Of a DNA stretch of 64,000 bases, positions 42,214-51,031 are shown piece after piece. The notes under the pieces were generated by a model. It saw only the letters and a list, made by a program, of their open reading frames with translations. It was not told the origin of the DNA and searched no databases. Location: the NCBI RefSeq assembly GCF_012273895.1, contig NW_024045134.1, positions 2,170,001 to 2,234,000 on the forward strand. Direction: 5' to 3'. This DNA is from Zerene cesonia (Eukaryota; Arthropoda; Insecta; Lepidoptera; Pieridae). The translations under genes were made by a program, and so were the position numbers. Position 1 is the first letter of the stretch, and the number at the start of each line of letters is the position of its first letter.

Positions 42214-43213
42214 NNNNNNNNNNNNNNNNNNNNNNNNNNNNNNNNNNNNNNNNNNNNNNNNNNNNNNNNNNNNNNNNNNNNNNNNNNNNNNNNNNNNNNN
42301 NNNNNNNNNNNNNNNNNNNNNNNNNNNNNNNNNNNNNNNNNNNNNNNNNNNNNNNNNNNNNNNNNNNNNNNNNNNNNNNNNNNNNNNNNNNNNNNNNNNN
42401 NNNNNNNNNNNNNNNNNNNNNNNNNNNNNNNNNNNNNNNNNNNNNNNNNNNNNNNNNNNNNNNNNNNNNNNNNNNNNNNNNNNNNNNNNNNNNNNNNNNN
42501 NNNNNNNNNNNNNNNNNNNNNNNNNNNNNNNNNNNNNNNNNNNNNNNNNNNNNNNNNNNNNNNNNNNNNNNNNNNNNNNNNNNNNNNNNNNNNNNNNNNN
42601 NNNNNNNNNNNNNNNNNNNNNNNNNNNNNNNNNNNNNNNNNNNNNNNNNNNNNNNNNNNNNNNNNNNNNNNNNNNNNNNNNNNNNNNNNNNNNNNNNNNN
42701 NNNNNNNNNNNNNNNNNNNNNNNNNNNNNNNNNNNNNNNNNNNNNNNNNNNNNNNNNNNNNNNNNNNNNNNNNNNNNNNNNNNNNNNNNNNNNNNNNNNN
42801 NNNNNNNNNNNNNNNNNNNNNNNNNNNNNNNNNNNNNNNNNNNNNNNNNNNNNNNNNNNNNNNNNNNNNNNNNNNNNNNNNNNNNNNNNNNNNNNNNNNN
42901 NNNNNNNNNNNNNNNNNNNNNNNNNNNNNNNNNNNNNNNNNNNNNNNNNNNNNNNNNNNNNNNNNNNNNNNNNNNNNNNNNNNNNNNNNNNNNNNNNNNN
43001 NNNNNNNNNNNNNNNNNNNNNNNNNNNNNNNNNNNNNNNNNNNNNNNNNNNNNNNNNNNNNNNNNNNNNNNNNNNNNNNNNNNNNNNNNNNNNNNNNNNN
43101 NNNNNNNNNNNNNNNNNNNNNNNNNNNNNNNNNNNNNNNNNNNNNNNNNNNNNNNNNNNNNNNNNNNNNNNNNNNNNNNNNNNNNNNNNNNNNNNNNNNN
43201 NNNNNNNNNNNNN
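42214..43213. other. Assembly gap, 1000 N
   Basis: Exactly 1000 N, a conventional gap size, so the true length is unknown. Apparent open frames across it are artefacts. The 3' UTR of the LINE fragment at 43352 probably runs into it. Confidence 0.99.
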
Positions 43214-43351
43214 AAATAACAAAAAACGAAAAACAATAAAAAATTATAAAATGAAATAAATTACAACAGACCAAAAATTAAATTAGATTAAGAAAAAAAG
43301 GAAAAAAAAAAACTATATTTAAAAAGAATTTACTTTCAGAGCCACCAAGCC

Positions 43352-44158
43352 CTACGATGATTCTGAAATTAGTAGGTGATACCGATATTTACATCTAAAA
43401 TTTTGTTTGGTGTTCAAATTACGCAGTGGCGGTGGAAGATTATTCCAACACTTGGTGGCACTGTATCGGAAACTTCCCTTGAATCCTGCGGAGTGGTGTC
43501 TAGGAATCGCAAGTTTTTGAAATGCAGATCTTGTTTGATATTTTTGGGCACTACGTTCACCCATCCAAGCAAGTTTCTTATAGAGATAAAATGGAACTCT
43601 GGTTTGCATTACACCAAAAAGTAACGTGGCAAAATGTAAACGCCTTCGTGCTTCCATATTCAAGACTTTGGCACTTTTAATGTAGGGACTGACATGGGTC
43701 CGTGGCGGGATATTCCAACAATAACGTGCACAAGCATTTTGTACACGTTGAATAGCTGTTTTAGTCCGCGAGAGTAATCTAGGTCCATACATTGTATCGG
43801 CGTAGTTAAACTTGGAAAGCACAAGCGCGTCACAAAGTCGGATACGAAGAGGTGTGTCGATGTATTTTCGTATTCTATATAAGGTCTTCAGTCTATAAAA
43901 GCAATTGGAAATGATAGTATTAACATATTTTTCGAATCTTAAGTTCTCGTCAAAGATTATACCTAAATTTCGAGCCTCATATACGCGGTCAAGTTTCCTG
44001 TCTTTAATTATTACATTAATGTCATATTGATCAATTTTATTGATTATTTTTGGATTACCTAATACCATAAATTTTGTCTTAAGAGGATTAAGGATTAATG
44101 AATTTAAAAGAAAACGTAAAGTTCTACATGTGGTAGACCTCTTAACATATTCATTCAC
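43352..44158 (-). pseudogene. CR1/L2-group LINE: C-terminal reverse-transcriptase fragment
   Basis: 268 codons open to a TAG stop, with no internal stop. Residues about 25-36 hold LNPLKTKFMVLG, the segment after the RT palm in CR1/L2/Jockey-type proteins. LGIIFDENLRF follows, then LYRIRKY, LVLSKFNYAD, IQRVQNACARY and a C-terminal FRYSATKCWNNLPPPLR motif. The catalytic YxDD box lies upstream of LNPLKTK and is absent. The first codon is GTG, not ATG; upstream the frame stops at about 44180. This fits 5' truncation during target-primed insertion. The open C-terminal frame suggests a fairly young copy. Clade (CR1/L2) is by motif memory. Confidence 0.85.
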
Positions 44159-44182
44159 GTGAATTTTGAACAGTAATAGTTA

Positions 44183-44740
44183 GAAATCATAAAATAATGT
44201 TGAAATTAATTCCCAAATACCAGTTTTAAATCTTTGGCGCGTTCAACGTCACCAGATCAGCAACATTTTTAAAATGTTTATTATACTTGATTGTTAACTT
44301 TAATGTTTTAATTATACTTGATTCGAAGATTTCTTTATCAATTCACCATCAATACAAAAATCAAACAACCTTAAGTTTACACCTAACATGAAATTTAGAA
44401 CGATAAATAAATACCTTAAAATAAAATCTCTTCCATACCAAGTGGCACTGCAGCGTGACCTCGATTGCGCGTGTGTGCATGTTAACACTTGCGCGTGTGT
44501 GCGTGATCGATACGTGATACACCAATACATGTAAATTGTATACAGGTTGATTTTCTCTTTATGTTATTTTTAATTAGTATTTAATATAATTAAACTTGTT
44601 ATATTTTGTGTTGAAACTAATAATATTTTGTTTCATTCTTTTTTATGTAGAATAACTTTAGAGCGAAAGAGACGGCACTGATCTAAGGTCATATTATTTT
44701 GAAGTAGATACCATAATAGTAACGAATAAAATATAATCCA
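44183..44740. other. Unassigned sequence
   Basis: AT-rich with a GC-richer patch at 44440-44530 (TTGCGCGTGTGTGCATG repeated twice with small changes). No gene. Confidence 0.3.
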
Positions 44741-44925
44741 CTAGTTGTTCGCCTCGGCCTCGCCCGTGGTCATATATGGTCGGTAACTCAGTAAAATTGC
44801 AGCTTTTTAATGGTGAAATAATTTTGAAAATCAGTAGAGTAGTTTTTGAGTCTATCCATTACAACAGAACAATTACAACAAACAGACAAAAATGCAATTC
44901 TTGCTCTTTATATAATTAGCGTAGA
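44741..44925 (-). mobile_element. HLE-L Helitron-like element
   Basis: On the minus strand it begins TCTACGCTAATTATATAAAG, contains GAATTGCATTTTTGTCTG and ends ATGACCACGGGCGAGGCCGA, GGCGAACAACTAG then T. The 3' terminus has the GGGCGAGGCC fold seen in HLE-B. Confidence 0.65.
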
Positions 44926-45738
44926 CTTGTGGCGTAAATAGCGAACTGTAATATTAATTTGAAATTTCTTTTTCTATTTAATAAAATAAGATATCATTAG
45001 ATGGTATCATATCATATAGATACTACACAGAACGAATTATATTAACATCCATTTTAACAAAAGAAAAACGTTGCTTCCACATACAAACAAATCAATTTAT
45101 TACAACAAAACATGCAAATAATACAATCACACAAACACACAACATTTTGACGGCAACAACATCAAATTAACGTTATTTGCTCATCTCTTCAAATCAACAC
45201 ATTACCTACAACCATTGTGTACCATGTTAAAATCTATTCAGCACCACAAAACGCTGAATCCCATCCGCGCACGGCACAACAAAAATAAAAAATAAAAACA
45301 ACACCTCATTAATTAAACACGCTGTATAATATCAAACAAACGGCTCGCCCCCCACCCCCACCCGATCGGCTCATAACAAAATGTGGCTTTTTTATCACTA
45401 TTTACTTTTTTCCATATACTTTATGGTACGTACATACAATTTGCATGTCCGTCTGTACATTATTTACAGCGGATTGGTTTTCGTTTCATTATGACTGTGT
45501 GTGTAGGTGTTTGCATCACTCGGGACGTGATGGATCTTATTGGCTGGTTTACTGCATTACTTCATCTTAGGAATTGTTAAATCTTAAACATTATAACAAC
45601 TTTATCAGGTCTTTTAAGTCATCTGATGGTATACGCCACAACCCACACTTGCAGAGGCGTAATCGTCTGAAAGCAGTACTAATTCCAGTGTGAGAAAAGG
45701 ACAGAGCTATAGGTGGTCAGCACCAACACTTTCCCAGA
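44926..45738. other. Unassigned sequence
   Basis: No gene. A C-rich run CCCCCCACCCCCACCC lies at about 45347-45362. Confidence 0.3.
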
Positions 45739-45829
45739 GAAGCTTTTCGCTATCTCCTCGCTACCACTCCTCTACCGCTTCGCTCCCGTGTATCAGATCC
45801 TTTTCCTTATTCTCTCCATCAATCCTGCC
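45739..45829 (+). repeat. 91-bp repeat, copy 1 (GAAGCTTTTCGCTATC)
   Basis: Same 91 bases as 48058-48148 with four substitutions and no indel. Contains CTCGCTACCACTCC and CTTTTCCTTATTCTCTCCAT, the latter resembling the pyrimidine block of the TTCATGGGCGGTGGT repeat. Confidence 0.85.
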
Positions 45830-45911
45830 TCTCCAAGATGATACAACTAAGAAAACACTAGTAAATAAGATACTAGCATTAAACGTCATACTACTAATGG
45901 TTAAAATCCTA

Positions 45912-46123
45912 TCCTATTCTAAAAATATAAATTCGAAAGTTTGTCGATGAATGTATGTGTATGTGTATGTTTGTTACACTTTCATGCAAAAACTACTGAA
46001 CCGATTACAATGAAATTTAGTACGTAGACAGCTGGACAACTGGAATGACACATAGGTAACTTTTTATCTCGATATTCCTACGGGATACAGAATTACGAGG
46101 GTGAAACCGCGGGGCGCAGCTAG
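45912..46123 (+). mobile_element. HLE-A Helitron-like element
   Basis: After A: TCCTATTCTAAAAATATAAA, a GTATGTGTATGTGTATG run in place of (GT)n, CTTTCATGCAAAAACTACTG, TATCTCGATATTCCTACGGG, GGGGCGCAGCTAG then T. Confidence 0.85.
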
Positions 46124-46194
46124 TTCTTAAATAAGGAAAAGCGTAAATCTTTAATTTTAAAAATACTTTGTAAAAATTATACAAAAAAAGTCAG

Positions 46195-46380
46195 CCATTT
46201 TCCTGGGGACGGAGGTACCACTCCAGTTTCTAAAACGGGTTCAAATGGGAATAAGGAGAGGTTTCTAAAAGGAATCATATTATTCCTTTCAAAGATCAAG
46301 GAATTAACGGGCGACAGAAAAACAATTATATCGATGAATTATGAACCTCCTTCGTTTTTTTGTAACGATGTTTAAAAATG
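46195..46380 (-). repeat. ACCGACTT-family-like repeat, decayed
   Basis: The minus strand includes CAAAAAAACGAAGGAGGTTC and, further in, GAAACTGGAGTGGTACCTCC; a similar CTGGAGTGGTACCTCC occurs at 26420-26435. The ACCGACTT terminus itself is degraded. Confidence 0.4.
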
Positions 46381-46675
46381 CTAAAAATGGAGTCCTTTGA
46401 TATATTATATATGTGTAAAATTAAGATATTAGTTCCAATAATACCATCGCTTTTATTCAAATTAAATATTTATTAACAAAAAAACCATCATAGACAAATA
46501 TTCTGTCATTTCATGAATTTGTTAGAAAATTAGAATATATTGACATCGTGTTAATAAAGAAGATTTTTAAATATATCGCAATATCATTAAAATACAGATT
46601 TAGAAACTAAAACTGAGCTAAGCTTTATTGATATAATAAATTTAATTGTCTCACTCACTTTGTACAGAGTACCTA

Positions 46676-46865
46676 CTAGCATACCCGGCCACGCGTTGCT
46701 GTGGCCGTGGCTAAATTTATTGTTAATTATAAATTATTGCGATAATTAATCGAAATAAAAACTATCCTATATCTTAAGTTGGACCAATTTCATCAAAATC
46801 CGTTGAGTTGGTGAATAGTTTATTGGGAACATACATCATGACACTGGATTTTTATACATACCGAA
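46676..46865 (-). mobile_element. HLE-I Helitron-like element
   Basis: A host A then CTAGCATACCCGGCCACGCG. The near-terminal stem GGCCAC-AGCAACGC-GTGGCC is perfect over 6 bp and lies 11 bases from the CTAG end. The body has TTGATGAAATTGGTCCAAC. The 5' end is approximate. Confidence 0.7.
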
Positions 46866-46934
46866 TATATGTAAGGAAATTATTTAATCCTGTCGATCCT
46901 AATAATTATAGGAGATAAACTCATGAAATTTATT

Positions 46935-47045
46935 ACAATAAGTTTGAATTGAATCTATCCGTTAATAGCGAGTCAAAACCGGGCCTAAAGGAGTCGGTTA
47001 CATACAAACATACAGGTGAAGCTAATATAAGCGTATAATAATAGT
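46935..47045 (+). repeat. AAGTCGGTTACA repeat, partial copy
   Basis: AGTTTGAATTGAATCTATCC, GAGTCAAAACCGGGCCTAAA, GGAGTCGGTTACATACAAAC, ATACAGGTGAAGCTAATATA. It is the right half of the element at 47058. Confidence 0.65.
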
Positions 47046-47057
47046 TTAAAAAAAACT

Positions 47058-47273
47058 AAAAAACACGCTTTAAAAAAATCATATTTTTCAAATTGAAAAA
47101 TGGAATAATTTTATCAAATAAGTGTATTGTCATCGGTCCTCAATAAATCTACAAAGTTTGAATGAAATCTGGCCGTTTAAAGTGGGTCAAAATCGCGCCC
47201 AAAGAAGTCGGTTACAAACAAACATACAAACAAACATACAGGTGAAGCTAATAAAAAGCGTGTAAAAAAGAAA
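47058..47273 (+). mobile_element. Possible MITE with CACGCTTT / AAAGCGTG ends
   Basis: Starts AACACGCTTTAAAAAAATCA and ends AATAAAAAGCGTGTAAAAAA, giving short inverted termini. The middle has CATCGGTCCTCAATAAATCT, AAAGTTTGAATGAAATCTGG, GAAGTCGGTTACAAACAAAC and ACATACAGGTGAAGCTAATA. The right half is repeated at 46935-47045. No target duplication is obvious. Non-coding. Confidence 0.5.
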
Positions 47274-47310
47274 ACCGTAATTATTAATATATTAAACAAA
47301 CCCGGACGAA

Positions 47311-47509
47311 TCCTACTTCCTACTAATATTATAAATGCGAAAGTTTGTAAGGATGTGTGTTATTCTTTCTCGCAAAAACTGCTGAACCGATTGCAATGAT
47401 ATTTGGTACGGAGACAGCTGGATAACTGGAATAACATATTAGCAACTTTTCGTCCCATTATTGCTACGGGATACGGACTTACGCGGATGAAACCGCGGGG
47501 CGCAGCTAG
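47311..47509 (+). mobile_element. HLE-A Helitron-like element, extended 5' end
   Basis: After A: TCCTACTTCCTACTAATATT, CTTTCTCGCAAAAACTGCTG, GGGGCGCAGCTAG then T. The doubled CCTACT start fits A|TC, supporting this longer form as the true 5' end in some copies. Confidence 0.9.
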
Positions 47510-47800
47510 TATTAAGACAATTTAAAAGACATTTATTTCAATGCATATAATTTGCGATATTATAAGAAGCAATACTATTAAATTATGTCTCTTAGAATAT
47601 GTAGGAGAGTCCGAAATCATGGTAATAAAATACTTGCCCCCTAATGGGGCATGAGGGCAAGTGTTTAACATCTGTTCTGTCTTCAGTGCGATTATGTTAT
47701 GGAAAATTAGGTTTAATGATACGGAAATATCGATAATTTCTAGTATCTCTAATAGTCCTCTCTTAGGATCAATTTGACTATATTATTCTAGCTTTTTCTA

Positions 47801-47972
47801 AGATTTAGATATTAAAAACTTTTTAACGGATTTTAAACGCGATTTATTCATTATATTATTAACCCAACGTTTCGAACATTTTACAGCGAGCGTGGTCACG
47901 GAGAGACTGCGTAATTTCTTAATGTATAATACTCGTATAAAATCAGACACAAGAAAATACTATATTTCTAAG
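47801..47972 (+). repeat. CCGACGTTTCGAACAC interspersed repeat, copy 3
   Basis: AACTTTTTAACGGATTTTAA, ACCCAACGTTTCGAACATTT, TACAGCGAGCGTGGTCACGG, then CAGACACAAGAAAATACTAT as in copy 1. Confidence 0.7.
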
Positions 47973-48057
47973 ATTCTATAGCATAGCATAGCGAATAAGG
48001 CTAGATAAACATAATTCATTTACATCTGCATAGGTTTTAAGTTAAAACGAATTGTAC

Positions 48058-48148
48058 GAAGCTTTTCGCTATCGCCTCGCTACCACTACTCTACCGCTTC
48101 GCTCTCGTGTATCAGGTCCTTTTCCTTATTCTCTCCATCAATCCTGCC
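48058..48148 (+). repeat. 91-bp repeat, copy 2
   Basis: Four substitutions against 45739-45829, same strand, 2.3 kb apart. Confidence 0.85.
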
Positions 48149-48476
48149 CTTATCTTTTAGCCACTATAGTTGGCGTACTGATTTCTATAAGGAAATGTAT
48201 TCTAAATCTATTTTATCTTATTTTTTTACGACAAATTTCATCAATAACGATTCAGTGATTCAGTGATAGATAAACCGACCAATACTTTCAAATTCGTTAT
48301 TATAACGTGAGGGCGAGGGAGGGATCTGTCACTCCGTTGTCACGTACACGGGAGTACAGGATATGTATGTTTTTGAAGTATGGGTACCTTTCTAATCACC
48401 ATAGTCAGAACCTATTTACGAGCTATCGCTATAATACCACTGCTAGGGTTTCGTTCTGAACGATTGTATGCAATCA

Positions 48477-48876
48477 CTAGCTGCACCCCGCGGTTTCGGC
48501 CGCGTAAGTCCGTATCCCGTAGGAATATCAGGATAAAAAGTTGCCTATATGTTATTTCAGTTGTCAAGCTGTCTACGTACCAAATTTCATTGCAATCGGT
48601 TCAGTAGTTTTTGCGTGAAAGAGCAACAAACACACACACACATCCTTACAAACATTCGCATATATAATACTAGCTGCGCCCCGCGGTTTCACCCGCGTAA
48701 GTCCGTATCCCGTAGGAATATCAGGATAAAAAAGTTGCCTATATGTTATTCCAGTTGTCCAGCTGTCTACGTATCAAATTTCATTGCAATCGGTTCAGCA
48801 GTTTTTGCGTGAAAGAGCAACAAACACACACATCCTTACAAACTTTCGCATTTATAATATTAGTAGGATAGTAGGA
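48477..48876 (-). mobile_element. HLE-A Helitron-like element, host copy split by a second copy
   Basis: The host copy covers 48477-48669 (CTAGCTGCACCCCGCGG end to near its 5' end) and resumes as TAGTAGGA at 48869-48876. Between them sits a complete second HLE-A element, so the host copy was cut within its own first ten or so bases. Confidence 0.8.
48670..48868 (-). mobile_element. HLE-A Helitron-like element nested in another HLE-A
   Basis: Complete copy on the minus strand, TCCTACTAATATTATAAATG to GGGGCGCAGCTAG. The host bases are A on its 5' side and T on its 3' side, and no bases are duplicated. It is closer to consensus at the 3' end than its host, in line with being the later insertion. 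Confidence 0.85.
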
Positions 48877-49096
48877 TTTATTCTTTCAACTACTATTAAT
48901 TTGTATTTTGTGTTTATTCGTGTTTTTTGTTAGTTTCTTTTGGCCGTAATAAAGAGTTTTTTGTTTTATTACCACTCATGTTTCCTCTATACTTTCGATT
49001 TTGACAGCCAAGCAGTTAAAATGATTGCAATTAGACTTCAAGATAGTAAATAAAGTATTGTTTGTTACAAATAGATTCAGACTATTTATTACAGAG

Positions 49097-49205
49097 GAGG
49101 ATATCATCATTATCATCATTCTCAATGCTAGGACACAGGCCTCCTATGAGGGTTCAGGCCATAATCCACCACGCTGGCCAAGTGCGGGTTGGCAGATGTC
49201 ACATC
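49097..49205 (-). mobile_element. SINE with (TGA)n tail, 3' part only
   Basis: Minus strand: CATCTGCCAACCCGCACTTG, GCCAGCGTGGTGGATTATGG, CCTGAACCCTCATAGGAGGC, CTGTGTCCTAGCATTG, then a TGATAATGATGAT tail. Same body as 49387, 5'-truncated, opposite strand. Confidence 0.75.
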
Positions 49206-49386
49206 AACATCTGTTCATTCCATCCATCCAAATTCCATTCAAATCGATTCTGAGCCTTAGACATACAGTATTTGTCTGTCTCTTCTTCACATCACATAGA
49301 CGGCTTAGAAACTTTGTATAATATATGTTCTATACCTTATAACAAGTAAGTGTCAACTATGACATATCCTCATCTATCTATAAAAA

Positions 49387-49682
49387 AGTGGTGGCTCAGT
49401 GAGAACCTCGGACTTCAAAATCGATTAGTCGGGGTTCGAGACCGGGCGAGCGTGCGTAAACTGATCTTTCAATTTATCTGCATATGTGGATAACATTACC
49501 ACTACTTACAACGGTGAAGGAAAACATCGTGAAGAAACCGGCATGTCGAACAATCAAAAGGTCGATGACATGTGACAACTGCCAACCCGCACTTGGCCGG
49601 CGTGGTGTATTGTGGCCTGAGCCCTCATAGGAGGCCTGTGTCCCAGCAGTGGGAACATATATAGGCTGATGATGATGATGAG
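49387..49682 (+). mobile_element. tRNA-headed SINE with (TGA)n tail, near full length
   Basis: A box TGGCTCAGTGA (49392-49402) and perfect B box GGTTCGAGACC (49433-49443), Pol III promoter elements inherited from a tRNA. The body is GTGAAGGAAAACATCGTGAA, GAAACCGGCATG, GCCAACCCGCACTTGGCCGG, CGTGGTGTATTGTGGCCTGA, GTCCCAGCAGTGGGAACATA, TATAGGCTGATGATGATGAT. Non-coding; not a tRNA gene. Confidence 0.85.
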
Positions 49683-49750
49683 ATGACTACAAAAGCGTAC
49701 TTTTTCCATTAAGGCCTTAAAAGAATAAAATCAGCCTAAACTCGATGATT

Positions 49751-49951
49751 GATACAGTGGTCCTTCGTCTCCTTGGTACAGTGGTTAACGTGTGGGCGTA
49801 GAACCGAGGGGTCCTGGGTTCAATTCTCGGTGGGGACAGACAAAAGCCTATACCTATCACCTACTTGTCCGTAAAGAAACTCGATCAGCGAAACACATGT
49901 ACATCATCTGCCCCATACCCCACTAGGGGACACGGGACTTCACTAACTTAT
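49751..49951 (+). mobile_element. tRNA-headed SINE with 11-bp target-site duplication
   Basis: A box TGGTACAGTGG (49774-49784), B box GGTTCAATTCT (49817-49827), body as at 3499. ACTCGATGATT occurs directly before (49740-49750) and after (49952-49962), a perfect duplication that fixes the ends. Confidence 0.9.
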
Positions 49952-49962
49952 ACTCGATGATT

Positions 49963-50871
49963 CAAGACATAACTTTATCATACGTCGTCCAAATCAGACA
50001 TATTCACCAAAAATCAAAGTAGACCGTCACCAAACAGTATCACGTACGTTTATTTATCGCTCATTGATTAGGCGCCTACGACCGTCACAAAAAACATTGT
50101 AAACCAAACGAAAACGAAACTCACACGCGATGCTATGTTCTATTTTTTCACACGATAGAAATAGTGGTGTTTTTTTAACTTTCACTCTCGGTTCTCGCAA
50201 AAGCAAATAAAGATTGGACAAAAAAAACCTCTGAATATCCACTCTTTGGAGCGTATTGATTTTTTTATACGCTTAGCGGCCGACCATTTCGCTGCTTTCA
50301 ACAGGTATTTGTTCAGGGTTTGATGGCGTCATGCATTGTTGGATGTGAGCTGGATGTTTCGGATCGTTTTAGATTTATTTTGATATTAAAAACACTGAAG
50401 TATCGTTTTAGGTTTATTCGGCGTTTGTCTGAAATGAAAGCTGTGAAATCTCTCTGTGTAAGTAGATATTAGATTTGTTGTGTACAAAGGTCTCTTTTAT
50501 TTGGAAACGGACATACTAATTTTATATTAAAACAAATGAAATTAAGGAAATTTAACCGGATTAAAATATAACTCTCATGAAATACATCTTTTCACATAGA
50601 ATCTATAATTTATTAAATTTAACCATTAAATAATCAGACAAATACTTTTATTTATATTACTGTCTAAAAATAAACATACGTAACTCTATAAAATACTAAA
50701 TAAGTTCTTTTTAATTTTAAGTTATAATGTCCCATATACAATTTATACCGTTTTAAATAATTTATTTACAAAATGTAATATATTTATGATTTATAACATT
50801 ATTCATAACTTTTCAGTAATAACGAATGATATTAATATAATATCAATCAATTCATAATGGAGTCCTGTTTA
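49963..50871. other. Unassigned sequence
   Basis: No gene or recognised repeat. A 62-codon minus frame at 50054-50242 has no recognised features. Confidence 0.3.
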
Positions 50872-51031
50872 TCAACCGACTTTAAAAATGGAGGAGGTTA
50901 TTGGACTCTATTTTTTGCCTGTGTTACTTCAAATCTTTCGAATGGGTGAACGTATTTTGATGATTATTTGAAGGCTGGTGCCTCCCGTGTGATTCCATTT
51001 AAATTTATTCTACAATATGACAATTTGACAA
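50872..51031 (+). repeat. ACCGACTT-family repeat
   Basis: After A: TCAACCGACTTTAAAAATGG, AGGAGGTTATTGGACTC, GGGTGAACGTATTTTGATGA, GGCTGGTGCCTCCCGTGTGA. This is the longest copy of the left part. Confidence 0.7.

Noticed and set aside
42186..43274. Long open frames over the first N run
   Set aside because: They consist of unknown bases; no coding information is present.
48380..48812. Frames with a CYSSC/RRNI-type peptide, also at 25944, 28029 and elsewhere
   Set aside because: Translations of HLE-A copies; the similarity follows from the repeat.
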